Below the pieces are notes generated by a model. It was not told where the DNA came from. It did no database searches and saw only the letters and a program-made list of their open reading frames with translations. A stretch of 64,000 bases of DNA from assembly GCA_027492205.1 (NCBI GenBank), contig JAOZFN010000014.1, forward strand, positions 1 to 64,000. Reading direction: 5' to 3'. This document shows, piece by piece, positions 42,134 through 52,164 of this stretch. Numbering within the stretch: the stretch's first letter is position 1; each line of letters begins with the position of its first letter. Both the position numbers and the translations under genes were made by a program. This stretch comes from Thermoproteota archaeon. Its GTDB lineage: Archaea; Korarchaeota; Korarchaeia; Korarchaeales; Korarchaeaceae.

Positions 42134-44504
42134 ATGGTCAAGCGAAATGTCGTACTGTTCACGATATCGCTTGTCATTATGGCAGGATTCCCGGCTGACG
42201 GGTCGGCGAGCCCGAGTGGACCCGACCTTCCCGTCCGGGTATCGGGCGCCGTGTCCGTCGAAGTTGAACCGTCAGGAGGGGGTATGTGCCTTCGCCTGCT
42301 CTTGGCAACGCCCTCCATTAAGGCGCCCCCATGGGGGCCTCGGGGGATCATCTCCTTGGACGGAGTGCCGAGCCCTTGGATCCGGTCTGGGCCGCCGATC
42401 GACCTGGATGGCCGGTCCTTCACGCCCGCCGACGAGCCGTCACCGGTCGAGGGTAGAGCCGGTGACGCCGGGCACGACGTTCGGGGGATGCGCCCATGAT
42501 CGGCTCGGTCAACTTCACCGACGTTGCGTACGGCGTGAAGCTTTACGGCGTGGCCAGGGGGAGCTCTCAGGTCCTGATAGCCGACTCCCTGTTCCACAGG
42601 TGCTACTACTACGGCGTGTACGCGTTCATAGCCTCGATCGAGGTGGTCGGGTCCAACTTCACGGACTCCCCAGTGTACTGGATGTCAGACTGGTGGACCT
42701 GGACCAGCGCGATTGGGCTCGTAAGGTCGACCAGCGCGCCGAACTGGTACGACGTGAGGAGGAGCGCTGTCCGACACAGCAGGTTCAATATGACCGGGGG
42801 AGGGGCCATCTGCGGGTACTTCTCCGATCCCCTCCTCGAGGGGAACCTGTTCGACCAGGTCATGGGGGTCCAGGCGGTGATGATCAAGGGGGGGACCGGC
42901 TACGACCCCTCCCAGGGGGCCTTCGCCCATGGACGATAAGGGGAAGCGAGCTCGTAGACCACCACTCGGGCAAGCCCACCAACTGTGCCGTCTTCGCGAC
43001 TGGCGGAGGATATGGACTCTCCGGCGTAGAGATCCACTCCAACAACGCCTCCGGGTTCTACTGCGGGGTCAGGCTGCCTGGACGTCGGCCCGCCAGACAT
43101 GAGGGTGGACTACGCGAACGTGAGCTGAAACCTCGTCCAGGACTTCACCCACTGCGGGATATGCCTCGAGGACGACACGAGGAACGTTACGATCTTCAGA
43201 AACAACTTGACTTCAACCGCTCCGGGGTCAACGGCTCTCTGGATCTCGGCAGAAGTCTCGGAGCTGCTCGCCTTCGACAACTACATCGCGGCGGATGAGT
43301 GCTCCTCGAACCCTGGCATGGTCGGGTCTTGGTCTCTGGACCCACCGGAACTCGGCCCGAACATCGTGGGTGGTCCTTACGTTGCGGGAAACTACTGGAG
43401 CGACTACTCTGGGGTCGACCTGGATTCCGACTGGCTCGGAGACACGGGCGTGCCCCACCACCTTGACCCTCACCCGCTCATCCGACCCCCGAGCCTATAC
43501 TCGCCCAACCTCTCGGCCCACCTGAGGGCCGACCTACCCTAGCCGGCGGTGGAGGGGGATGTTCTTAGGCTCACCGCCACGCTGAACAACACTGGGGAGC
43601 TTGCCGCGAAGGGGGCGACCCTGGTCGTACCCTTGCCCAACGGCACGGACGACCTCTCCCTTGCGGACATACCGCCAGGGGCCGTTGACGCCTCCAACTC
43701 GTCCCACCTGGTGGTGGAGAACCTCTCCGTTCCGGCCCACGGGTCCGTATCCGTCGGCTTCTCGGTGGTCAACAGGGCCCCCCGGGCAGCGTCCTGGTCA
43801 CCCAGGGTGAGGTCGTCTACAGGCCGCCCCACTGCTGCTGCGGCCCCAGGAGGGTGCCCACCGACGACCCCAGGACCCCCGAGCCCCGGGACCCGACGGC
43901 GGTCTACGTGGGCCGCCCCAACCTGGAGGACCCCCCCAACGTCGTCAAGGAGGTGGACCCCTCCGGCCTTCCGGTCCTCACCTGCGGAGTGCGCCTGGAA
44001 AACACGGGGACCGCGCCGGCGCTGGGACTGGTCCTCTACGATCCGATCCCCGAGGGAACCTCCTACGTCCCCAGGTCCACCGAGATCTCCCGGTCCTGGT
44101 CTGGGGGCTGGGAAGATGTGAGCGACGCGTGGCCGGACTCGGACGGCGGGTTCAACGGGACGCACGTGATCGTGGTCCTTGGGGACCTCCCGGCCGGAGA
44201 GAGCGTCAAGGTACACTTCTCAGTGAGGGTTTCAGGAGACCTGCCCCCCGGCTTCGTGGTGCGGAATCAGGGGACTGTGACCGGATTGAACGTTCCCGAC
44301 GACCCGACGGACTTCCCCTCCTCCCCGGAGGAGGACGATCCAACGCCGTTTTCGGCTTCCGACACCCGCCGTTGGGGGGAGCTGGAATCCGACCATGGGC
44401 TTGGGACAGATCTAGCGCAGCTGGCCCTAGCGCTCCTGGCCGCGATGGTGGTTCCCCTGATGGGCGGGATGACTTCGGGGCCGGTTGGGACGCGCGACGG
44501 GTAG
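42134..44504 (+). pseudogene. Broken large surface protein (beta-helix plus DUF11-like repeats)
   Basis: Signal peptide from ATG 42134 (KRNVVLFTISLVIMAG), beta-helix in 42496-43470 (VNFTDVAYGVKLYGV, VEIHSNNASGFYCG, ending GNYWSDYSGVDLDSD as in NosD-type proteins), DUF11-like repeats (RLTATLNNTGELAAKGATLV; LENTGTAPALGLVLYD) and a C-terminal hydrophobic helix (LAQLALALLAAMVVPL). The reading frame is broken near 42488, at 42931 (CATGG, one G short), near 43080, by TGA 43126-43128, by TAG 43540-43542 (frame continues unchanged after it) and at C6 43778-43783 (one C short of frame). Each piece is still recognisable, so inactivation is recent, or the sequence has homopolymer errors. Confidence 0.75.
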
Positions 44505-44720
44505 CTGAGCCCGGAGGCCCAGGTCCCCTGGCGGCGCGTGGGTGAGCCCCCGGCTGGGTCCCCGGATTGGGGGCCTCCGTAGTCACCTGGCGGAGAGACG
44601 CTAGGGGTCGCTGTCGACGCGCCTTGGGTCCTCAGGGGGCGTCTAACTTGGCTGCAGACCCCCCTCCGGAGGGGCCCGAGTCGCCACACCTGGCCCGCCC
44701 TGGCCGCTGATGGCCCGCCC

Positions 44721-46508
44721 TCAGCCCCGTCTACGGGCCGCCCACGCCAGCGAGAGGAGGGACGCGGCCGCGAAGACCTCCCACGCCAGGCCGGGAGGGT
44801 CGGTCAGCGACCCACCCGCGGCCTCGGCGGACCTGGCCTCGAAGGTCGGGAGCTTCCTCAGGAAGGCCCTGCTGAGCGGGATCCCCTCCAACACCTGCAG
44901 GTCGCATCCCGAGACCGAGAGGCTCAGCGCGTACGAGTCCATAGTCGCCGGGCCTGCTGGGGGGGCTCCCGGGGTGCGGCCCAGGTCGACGCCACCGAAG
45001 GACAGACCGGGCGTGATCGACTCGTAGCTGAGCCCCTGGTAGAGCTGCGCGACCCAGCCGTCGGACCCACCGCTCCCCACGGACCCGGTGAAGCCACGAG
45101 GTTGAGGTATTCACCCAGGCCGACGACCTCCGTGAACTGGTCGTACCCTCCCCCCCGTAGGAAATCGCCCTGACCAGGCCAAGCTCAGGGTCTAGGGTGG
45201 CGATCAGGCCGTCCAGGTCCCCGTCAGACCCGTGATACCCCACGACGTGGAGGAGTCCGCCGTGGGCGTAGACGGCGCCGACGCTCTCATTCAGCGGTCC
45301 CCCCAGCACCGCCGAGTCAATCACGTTGAGGTCGCCGTCCGGCTCGTAGACCGCGATGTCCACCTCCCCGAAGCCCGTCGAGGTCGTGATGCCCGCCACG
45401 TAGAGGTCGCCACCCAGGGCTTCGGCGGAGTACAGGAACTCGTGCCCCCCGCCGCCCGCCACTAGGCCCGCCTCGAAGCTCAGGCTCGGGTCGACCCTCA
45501 GCACGAGGCCATCCCCGTGCATCCAGAAGGTGTGTCCGAGCTGGTCAACCCCGACGGAGGTGGAGTTGGCTATCCCCACGGCGTACAGTTTCCCGCCCAG
45601 CGTGGCGAGGTCCTGGAGCCCGTCGTTGTTCCCTCCCCCCGCAGCCCAGGCCTGAGGCCTCTGCCAGGTCCGGGCTCATCCTCACCACGAGGCCGTCGAA
45701 GGTAAGCGGCCGGGTCGAGTTGGCGTGGTAGTCAACGGCGTAGAGGTAGGGCCCCAGGCCGGAGACCGCGTAGAGGTAGTCCAGGCTCCCGCTGCCCAGG
45801 GCCTCGACGGCCTCCACCTCCAGGTCCGGGCTCAATCTCACCGCGAGGGCGGTCCCCTCTCTGCAGGAGTAGGAGTACCCGACGGCGTACAGGCTGGTCC
45901 CGTCGAAGTAGACGCCGAAGAGCTCCTCCCAGGACGACCCCCCCAGGACCACCTCAGCCTCCACGTTCATCAGACCGTCCAGCTTCACGACCACGGCGTC
46001 CCAGTCCCCGTACCGGGAGGTCACCCGGCCGACGGCGTACACGTGGATCCCGTCCGTGGTCACGTCGTACAGCCAGTCGTCTCCCACGCCACCGTAAGTG
46101 ACGATCCTGTCCATCGTGGCCACCAGGTCGCTCTCGCTTGCGGCCGAGGGGTTCCCGTAGTACATGTAGATCAGGTTGGGGCTGGGAGACACCTCAGGCA
46201 CCCTCACCCACACCCTCTCCTCCCCGGTTCCGCAGCCCCCTCGACCCAGTACCTCAGGGGCGCGCCGGAGGCGTCGGCGAACCGGAGGTCCCCGCAGTCC
46301 GGCCTCATCTCCCCCCTCGTTATCAGGGCCAGCGGGTCAAACCTGACCAGGACCTAGTGGTCGATCAGGGGGCCGTTTGAGTTGTCCACGACCAGCCTCC
46401 TGACGTGCGACCAGGAGTCGTATGGGCCGGGGACGCGCCCGCCGCGGAGATAATCAGGGAGGCCGCCAAGGTGAGTGAGACGATCAGCGCAGCGGCTCTG
46501 AACCCCAT
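44721..46508 (-). pseudogene. Broken surface protein (DUF2341-like plus propeller repeats)
   Basis: Signal peptide from ATG 46508 (FRAAALIVSLTLAASLIISA), DUF2341-like domain (HVRRLVVDNSNGPLIDH, VRFDPLALITRGEMRPDCGD, SPNLIYMYYGNPSA), then repeats of the type DRIVTYGGVGDDWLYDVTTDG...VYAVG and VVLGGSSWEELFGVYFDG (SBBP-like propeller), and a C-terminal helix with Arg tail (WEVFAAASLLSLAWAARRRG). Broken near 46428, by TAG at 46356-46354 (where the family normally has Gln), at G4 46222-46225, G6 45635-45640, G7 45150-45156 and GG 45094-45095; adding or removing one G restores the frame at each run. Confidence 0.75.
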
Positions 46509-46705
46509 GAACACCTCTCCCAGCCTCTCCTCGCGCCAATGCTTGGTGCTTTTAACGGTCTCGGATCCACCCGAGGGGACCCATCCTCCTGACGGTGGTC
46601 TCCATCGACGGAGGGGGCTCGTCTGGGGGTTCGAGGGGGCCGCACTCGTGGGTACATGGATGCGTGTCGAGCGACCTTCAATCCCCCTGAGGGGGCTTCA
46701 CCCCT

Positions 46706-47566
46706 TCAGGGGCCCACGAGCCCCCTGAAGGCTAGACCCATGGCGAACGACAGCGCCGCCACGCCGAAGCTCACCGCCGCGGCCTCCGCGAACCTCGTCC
46801 AGAAGGGCGCCTCCCTGACGACGGAAACGAAGAAGGTGAACACTAGGATTACCAGCAGGGCGTCAAGGAGGGCCAGGGCCAGCGCGGCCTCGTAGCTGGA
46901 GAGCAGGAAGAACGGCGCCACCAGGGCCAGCACCGTGAGGACGTAGGCGGCCCCCGTGTAGAGCGCCGCCTTTCCGGGGTTTGCGGCACCCTCCGACCTC
47001 TGGGACAGGTACTCCGAGGCGGCCATCGATAGGGACGCGGCCATCCCCGTGATCGCGCCGGCCACGGCCACGAGCCTCGTGTTACGGAGGGTCATGCTCA
47101 GCCCCGCCACGGCGCCAGTGAGCTCCACGAGGGCGTCGTTTAGGCCGAGGACCATCGACCCTATGTACTCGAGCCTCTCCTCCCTGATGAGCCTCACCAG
47201 CTCCCGCTCGTGCCTCTCCTCGTCCTCGAGGACGGGCCTCGCCTCCGGCATGACCTCGAGCACTCTGGAGTAGCTCTCCTGGGCGCCCTCCTCCCCCCTC
47301 TCCATGAGCTTGAGCGCGAAGGTGATCCCCAGCAGGCGCGCCATCAATAGGTAGAGGAGGACCTTCAGCCTGCTGGGCTTCACGTCGACCCCCGTGTACC
47401 TCCTCCAGAACTCGTAGTGCTCCAGCTCATCCCTCCCGATCTCCTCCAGCAGCTCCCTGTTCTCTCCCCGCTGGAGCCTGGCGAGCCTGAGGTAGACGTG
47501 GTGCTCGGTTATCTCGTTCCTCTGGAAGTCCAATATAAGCCCCACGAGGTCCCTAGAGAGGGGCAT
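46706..47566 (-). CDS. VIT1/CCC1-family metal transporter with N-terminal ferritin-like domain
   Basis: 286 residues. N-terminal rubrerythrin/ferritin-like helices with metal-ligand pattern NEITEHHVYLRLA...IGRDELEHYEFW and VLEDEERHERELVRLI (about 15-135), then the VIT1 membrane domain (SMVLGLNDALVELTGAVAGL, ITGMAASLSMAASEYLSQRSE, then three further helices). Probably moves Fe(II)/Mn(II) across the membrane. ATG 47566 follows a TATA box (CTTATA, 47590-47596) by about 27 bases. A decayed fragment of a close relative is at 36.5 kb. Confidence 0.88.
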   Translation of the reverse strand: MPLSRDLVGLILDFQRNEITEHHVYLRLARLQRGENRELLEEIGRDELEHYEFWRRYTGVDVKPSRLKVLLYLLMARLLGITFALKLMERGEEGAQESYSRVLEVMPEARPVLEDEERHERELVRLIREERLEYIGSMVLGLNDALVELTGAVAGLSMTLRNTRLVAVAGAITGMAASLSMAASEYLSQRSEGAANPGKAALYTGAAYVLTVLALVAPFFLLSSYEAALALALLDALLVILVFTFFVSVVREAPFWTRFAEAAAVSFGVAALSFAMGLAFRGLVGP

Positions 47567-47587
47567 CCAAGGACGCCGACACGCGCC

Positions 47588-47630
47588 ACGGTATAAGGTC
47601 GCCTGCTCTCTCCCACCAATACTTTAATTC
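47588..47630. promoter_or_regulatory. Divergent promoters of VIT1 and vapBC
   Basis: Minus-strand TATA (ACCTTATACC, 47588-47597) serves VIT1; plus-strand ACTTTAATT (47621-47629) lies 34 bases before ATG 47659 of vapB. Confidence 0.45.
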
Positions 47631-47658
47631 CCACAGTGGATTTTTGCAGTGATGTGGG

Positions 47659-47904
47659 ATGGAGGTGCTGGCGACCGTCGACGATAGGGGGAGGGTGACC
47701 CTCCCAAAGGAGTTCAGAGAGGCCCTCGGCATAAAGAGGAGGGTCAGGATAAGGAGAGAGGGTGGAAAGATAGTGATAGAGCCAGCCGATCCCGTGTCCA
47801 AGAGGTTCTACGGCGCCTTCCGGGCGGAAGTCCCCGAGGATCTGAACGGGATCGTGGTAGAGGCGGTGGCGGCTTGGTGGAGGAGAGGTCGTACGTCGAC
47901 GTGA
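47659..47904 (+). CDS. vapB: AbrB-family VapB antitoxin
   Basis: 81 residues. N-terminal swapped-hairpin AbrB domain (VLATVDDRGRVTLPKEFREALGI), standard for VapB antitoxins; the C-terminal tail is expected to bind the PIN active site. Overlaps vapC by 31 bases. Likely represses its own promoter. Confidence 0.9.
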   Translation: MEVLATVDDRGRVTLPKEFREALGIKRRVRIRREGGKIVIEPADPVSKRFYGAFRAEVPEDLNGIVVEAVAAWWRRGRTST

Positions 47905-48284
47905 ACGTGTTCGTCTACTGGCTCACCGCCGATCCCAAGTTCGGTGAGAGGGCCCTGAGGTGGATTGAGAGGATTGAGGAGGATCCGAGGTCCTACGTTA
48001 CATCGGCGCTGACCCTCTGGGAGGTGCCCGTCATCCTAGCCGGCGTCCGGGGATCAACGCTGCGAGACCCGGACCTGGTGGGTAGGGCGGTGCGAGCCGT
48101 CGTAGAGACGGGCGTGACCGTGCTGGAGCTGAGGAGGGAGGACTACCTGACGGCGCTGGAGTTCGTTCGCCAGGGGGTCGACCTCGAGGACGCGCTGCAC
48201 CTCGCCTCGGCGCACCGGTCAGGCTGCGGAAGGGTCGTGTCCAACGACAGGGACTTCGAGAGGTTTCTAAAGAGGGTCTTCTAG
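47874..48284 (+). CDS. vapC: VapC PIN-domain RNase toxin
   Basis: 136 residues with all PIN landmarks: YVDVNVFVYWLT (first Asp), SALTLWEVPVIL (Glu), VDLEDALHLASA (Glu-Asp) and GRVVSNDRDFERFL (last Asp pair). Presumed metal-dependent RNase inhibited by the preceding VapB. The intact module contrasts with the PIN fragment at 6.8-7.1 kb. Start GTG 47874, inside vapB. Confidence 0.92.
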   Translation: MVEERSYVDVNVFVYWLTADPKFGERALRWIERIEEDPRSYVTSALTLWEVPVILAGVRGSTLRDPDLVGRAVRAVVETGVTVLELRREDYLTALEFVRQGVDLEDALHLASAHRSGCGRVVSNDRDFERFLKRVF

Positions 48285-48327
48285 ACGCGTAAATTGGGGC
48301 CCTCCCCCGCGGGGGTGGATCTCAGAG

Positions 48328-49254
48328 ATGGTCCAGGTCGAGGTGGCCTCTCTCCGGCACGTCTCGGAGATCGTGGAGGTTCACCACTCAGATCTGGGGC
48401 CCCTGAGGGCTTGGACACGAGGGGGCTGGAGAGAGGCCTCCCCGGAGGAGCTTGACCCGTGTCGGTGGGTCCTCAACGGCGGGCCCTGGATGAGTGTGGA
48501 GACTTGTGCGATACACATCAACAACCTCCTTTTGCGCGGTCAAACGCCGATGGTCGCCCTAGAGGGAGATCGAGTTGTCGGGGAGGCCGAGCTTATCGTA
48601 GGAGATGAGGGCTGCAGGAGGGGCCTAGTAGCACACGTGAGCGTGATCCAAGTCCACAGGGACTTCAGGGGCAGGGGCGTCGGAAGGGCGCTCGTGGAGT
48701 CCGCGGTAGAGGCCACGCGGGACCTGGGGGCCCGGACCCTCACGGTCGTGCCGGAGGATGAGGCGAAGGGCTTCTACGGGGCCACGGGGTTCAGACCGGC
48801 TGAGAGGTGGGTGGAGGTCGACGTCTCGCCTGGGGACCTGCCCGACCCCAAGATGGAGGCGGGGCTGGCCTCGCCCGACCTCGAGGACTTCGAGGGGATG
48901 GAGCTGGTGGTGGGCAGGTACCAGAGCGGAGTCGACGTGGCCCTCAGCCTCCTGGAGAGGTTCGCCGGGTGCGACGTGCTGGGGACCGGAAAGTTCTGGA
49001 CAGGCGCCGTCGAGGGCGTGGAATTCATTTCCCATGTGCGGGACGTCCCCTTTCTCGGCGCGAGGATCGTCTACGCCTGGGTCAGGCCGTCGTCCAGGAG
49101 GGAGAGGGAGCTCGAGGCCAGACTGGCGCTCTCCGCGAGCCTGGCGCTGGCCGGCTCTCCGGTGAGGACCCTCGTTCCCGAGGGGCTGGCGGACCAGCTC
49201 AGGGCGGCTCGACGCAGGGTGGTGGAGTTCTGGGCCCGGGAGGTGGCCCCTTGA
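48328..49254 (+). CDS. GNAT acetyltransferase, two-domain
   Basis: 308 residues. First 170 residues form a GNAT domain (VVGEAELIVGDEG, VSVIQVHRDFRGRGVGRALVESAV with the acetyl-CoA loop, FYGATGFRPAERW). The second half (DFEGMELVVGRYQSGVDVALSLL) may be a degenerate second GNAT or a substrate domain. Substrate unknown. Stop overlaps the DUF72 start (TTGA). Confidence 0.82.
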   Translation: MVQVEVASLRHVSEIVEVHHSDLGPLRAWTRGGWREASPEELDPCRWVLNGGPWMSVETCAIHINNLLLRGQTPMVALEGDRVVGEAELIVGDEGCRRGLVAHVSVIQVHRDFRGRGVGRALVESAVEATRDLGARTLTVVPEDEAKGFYGATGFRPAERWVEVDVSPGDLPDPKMEAGLASPDLEDFEGMELVVGRYQSGVDVALSLLERFAGCDVLGTGKFWTGAVEGVEFISHVRDVPFLGARIVYAWVRPSSRRERELEARLALSASLALAGSPVRTLVPEGLADQLRAARRRVVEFWAREVAP

Positions 49255-49985
49255 GTGGGACCAAGGTGTATGTGGGGACGTCGGGGTGGTCCTACGACTG
49301 GAACCCCGACGGGCTCGAGTGGTACGCGAGCGCGTCTGGGCTGAACGCCGTAGAGCTCAACGCCAGCTTCTATCGCTTCCCGAGGGCGTCGACTGTGAGG
49401 AGGTGGGCCAGGGTTGGAGGTAGGTTGAGGTGGGCCGTGAAGGTCCACAGGGGCGTCACCCACACCAGAAGGCTCTCCAGATCCTCCTTGGACCTCTGGG
49501 AGAGGTTCAGAGAACTCTTCTCACCGATGGACCACCTCATCGACTTCTACCTGTTTCAGATGCCTCCAAGCTTCTCTAGAACTCCTGAGAACGAGGACAG
49601 GGTGGAGTCTTTCGCCGGGGAATCGGGGCTGGGGCCAAGGATGGCGGTGGAGTTCAGACACCCCAGCTGGTTCTCGGTAGAGGTTGAGGACTGGGCTGTG
49701 GACCTGGGCGTCACGCTCGTCTCCGTGGACGCGCCGGACCTCCCGAGGACTCTGTTCAACACCTCGGGCCGAGTCTACCTCAGGATGCACGGCAGGACTT
49801 GGTGGTATGTCCACCGATACACACGCAACCAGCTGAGAGAGGTGGCCGAGGCTCTGGCCTCTCTCTCAGCAGACGCGATCTACGTGTTCTTCAACAACGA
49901 CCACGACATGTTGGACAATGGGCGGACGATGCTTGCCCTCTTGGGCGGAGAAGCCAAGGGGCAGAGTACTCTCGATTTAGATTGA
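49251..49985 (+). CDS. DUF72 protein
   Basis: 244 residues, domain only. KVYVGTSGWSYDWNP, LNAVELNASFYRFPR, MAVEFRHPSWFSVE, VYLRMHG and IYVFFNNDHDML are the DUF72 landmarks. TTG 49251 is chosen because it overlaps the preceding stop (TTGA) and gives the family N-terminus. Function unknown. Differs from the 27.9 kb paralogue in lacking the SWIM tail. Confidence 0.88.
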   Translation: MSGTKVYVGTSGWSYDWNPDGLEWYASASGLNAVELNASFYRFPRASTVRRWARVGGRLRWAVKVHRGVTHTRRLSRSSLDLWERFRELFSPMDHLIDFYLFQMPPSFSRTPENEDRVESFAGESGLGPRMAVEFRHPSWFSVEVEDWAVDLGVTLVSVDAPDLPRTLFNTSGRVYLRMHGRTWWYVHRYTRNQLREVAEALASLSADAIYVFFNNDHDMLDNGRTMLALLGGEAKGQSTLDLD

Positions 49986-50080
49986 TGCCAAAACTAGATT
50001 CTGCAGTGGTGCCGATCGCATCAGAGCCCACTCACGCGAGTAGATCCTGCGACGCCCGCCTGCCGGTCGCGGGCAGCCAA

Positions 50081-50091
50081 TCGTTAAAAAT
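50081..50091 (+). promoter_or_regulatory. Promoter of the Rieske-cytochrome b operon
   Basis: TCGTTAAAAAT is the only AT-rich TATA-like box before ATG 50122 (about 35 bases upstream). Confidence 0.4.
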
Positions 50092-50121
50092 TGAGCCGAA
50101 TGAGTCGCCAAGATCGGGCAC

Positions 50122-50736
50122 ATGGCCGACCTCTCGGCGCTACTGCTGCTGGGCGCGCTGAGCCTCCTGGGCGTGATCCTCTACTTGGCGATACACTACA
50201 GCGTCCGGCCAGGAGCGAAGCCCGGGGGGATAGATGATCCTCTCAGGCGAGCATTCCTCAGGTACTCCGTCTTGGCCTCGCTGGTCCTCGTCCTGGGGCA
50301 CGCCTGGGTGGGCGTGGAGGAGATGTTCAGGAGCCTCACAAGGCAGATCAAGCTAGAGCCCGTCTACGTGGCGAACCTGAGGGAGCTGGAGCCCGGGTCG
50401 GCGGTGTCCTTCATGATGCCGGTCGACCCGGACATGCTGCCTGCGGATCACCCCTGCATCCTCATCAGGCTCACGCCGGAGGAGGCCCAGAGGGCCGGGA
50501 GGGAGCTGGTCGCGTACAGCGCCAGGTGCACCCACCTCGGGTGCATAGTGGAGTACCTGGAGACGGACGGCAGAGAGATCTACTGCCCCTGCCACGCTGG
50601 GATATTCGACCCCCTGACGGGGAACCCAATCTCCGGACCCCCGAAGAGGCCGCTCCCGGAGGTACAGCTCAGGGTAGAGGAGGACGGTTCAATCTACGCC
50701 GTGGGGTGGGTGGGGCAAGGTGAGCAGGGCGAGTGA
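50122..50736 (+). CDS. Rieske iron-sulfur protein
   Basis: 204 residues. Two N-terminal membrane helices (LLLLGALSLLGVILYLAIHY; YSVLASLVLVLGHAWVG) and a Rieske fold with both cluster boxes: CTHLGC (Cys136, His138, disulfide Cys141) and CPCHAG (Cys155, Cys157, His158), followed by the Pro-loop GPPKRPLPE. Carries electrons from quinol via the [2Fe-2S] centre. Overlaps cytochrome b by 17 bases, so the two form a bc-type complex operon; no cytochrome c gene is in the window. Confidence 0.95.
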   Translation: MADLSALLLLGALSLLGVILYLAIHYSVRPGAKPGGIDDPLRRAFLRYSVLASLVLVLGHAWVGVEEMFRSLTRQIKLEPVYVANLRELEPGSAVSFMMPVDPDMLPADHPCILIRLTPEEAQRAGRELVAYSARCTHLGCIVEYLETDGREIYCPCHAGIFDPLTGNPISGPPKRPLPEVQLRVEEDGSIYAVGWVGQGEQGE

Positions 50737-52141
50737 GGGTCCCTCCCTCAGGGAGAGGTGGACGCTCAAGTGGTGGGCCAGGGTGCACGGGGGCTGCAAG
50801 ATCCCCCTGCACGCCCTAAGCCCGCTCAACGGCCTCGGCGGCCTGGCGTTCCTCATGCTCCTGATCGAGGCCGTGACCGGCATCATCCTGGGCATGTACT
50901 ACGAGCCCAGGTTCAACGAGGCCAACCTGGCCTACGAGAGCGTTGTCGCCATCACCGAGAACCTCAAGTACGGCTGGCTCCTCAGGGGAATTCACTACCA
51001 CGCCGCCAACCTGATGATCGTGCTCAGCCTGCTCCACTTCCTGAAGACCTACATCGCCGGCAACTACCGAGAGCCGAAGGGCCTCTGCCACGTGGTCGGC
51101 ATCCTGACCGGCCTCCTGGCCATACTGGCCTCCATCACGGGATACTCGATGAGGGCCGACCACATAGGGGCGGAGGCGATCCTCATCGGCCAGACGCTGG
51201 TGAAGTACATGCCCATGGGGGGCCTGCTCTTCAGGATGGTCTACGGGGTCGGCACCATGGACGACGCCCTCATCAGGTACAACGCCTACCACTACGCCCT
51301 CGGGGCCCTGCTGATAGGGCTTGTCCTCCTCCACGTGTGGTTCAGCCACAGGCACCACGCCGCCCCTCCCATGGACGACGGGCCCTCCATCCCCGCGATG
51401 CCCGTCTTCCCGAACTTCCTGCTGTCCGTCCTGTCGGGGGTGTTCATGGTCCTAGGCGGGTTGGTGCTGCTCAGCGTCGCGTTCCCTCCCCACCTAGGCG
51501 TGAAGTACGTGCCGGGAGAGCCCGTCCCGCCCGGCGTGCCGGAGTGGTACATGGTGGGAGACTACACCCTCATCAAGAGCGGCATAAACCCGGTGATCGC
51601 GGGCATGGTCGTACCGCTCCTGGCCGTGACCCCGATAGCCCTCATGCCCTGGATAGACAGCTCTGGGCCCAGGCACCCCAGGCACAGGAGGTTCGCGATG
51701 ACCTACCTGTCGGTGTTCATGGCCGAGTTCACCCTCATGACCGTGTGGGGTTACCTGACCCCGGGTCAGCAGGTCCTGCTCTCGCAGCAGCTTCCGGCGG
51801 CCCTGGCCGTGGCGGTGCTGGCCGCGATCCCGGCCCACTGCGCCACCAGGCCGAGGGTGGTCAAGTTCGGGGCCCCGGAGGCCAAGAGGGTGGAGAAGAA
51901 GCCGATCCTGCCGTGGAGGAATATAGCATCGTGGGTCATGGCGATGCCAGTCGGCGTGGTGACGGCCCTTCTGGGGTGCCAGGTGGCTCTGGCGCTGCTG
52001 GGGTGGTACTGGAACCACCTGGGACTCCAGCGGCTATACGCAATGTCACTGGGCGCCTCGCTGTTCGCGCTCGGGGTCGTGCTGCTGGTGGCCAAGTCGG
52101 CGCTATTCGATCTCGACATGCTAAGGAGGAGGCCTACGTGA
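50720..52141 (+). CDS. Cytochrome b of a bc-type quinol oxidase complex
   Basis: 473 residues, about ten membrane helices. Haem-ligating His pairs in GIHYHAANLMIVLSLLH and YHYALGALLIGLVLLHVW; Qo-site PEWY motif in GVPEWYMVGDYTL; full-length (b6 plus subunit IV-like) protein. Works with the Rieske subunit in quinol oxidation. Start GTG 50720 inside the Rieske gene. Confidence 0.95.
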   Translation: MSRASEGPSLRERWTLKWWARVHGGCKIPLHALSPLNGLGGLAFLMLLIEAVTGIILGMYYEPRFNEANLAYESVVAITENLKYGWLLRGIHYHAANLMIVLSLLHFLKTYIAGNYREPKGLCHVVGILTGLLAILASITGYSMRADHIGAEAILIGQTLVKYMPMGGLLFRMVYGVGTMDDALIRYNAYHYALGALLIGLVLLHVWFSHRHHAAPPMDDGPSIPAMPVFPNFLLSVLSGVFMVLGGLVLLSVAFPPHLGVKYVPGEPVPPGVPEWYMVGDYTLIKSGINPVIAGMVVPLLAVTPIALMPWIDSSGPRHPRHRRFAMTYLSVFMAEFTLMTVWGYLTPGQQVLLSQQLPAALAVAVLAAIPAHCATRPRVVKFGAPEAKRVEKKPILPWRNIASWVMAMPVGVVTALLGCQVALALLGWYWNHLGLQRLYAMSLGASLFALGVVLLVAKSALFDLDMLRRRPT

Positions 52142-52164
52142 ACGTGGCGTGTCGGAAGGGGAAC

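Noticed and set aside
42496-42939. Separate small gene starting at ATG 42496
   Set aside because: It is the beta-helix middle of the broken surface protein; flanking frames continue the same fold.
43126-46356. TGA or TAG codons read as selenocysteine, pyrrolysine or readthrough sites in the surface genes
   Set aside because: The same genes have several frameshifts, and the stops sit at Arg/Gln positions explained by C-to-T changes; pseudogenes are simpler.
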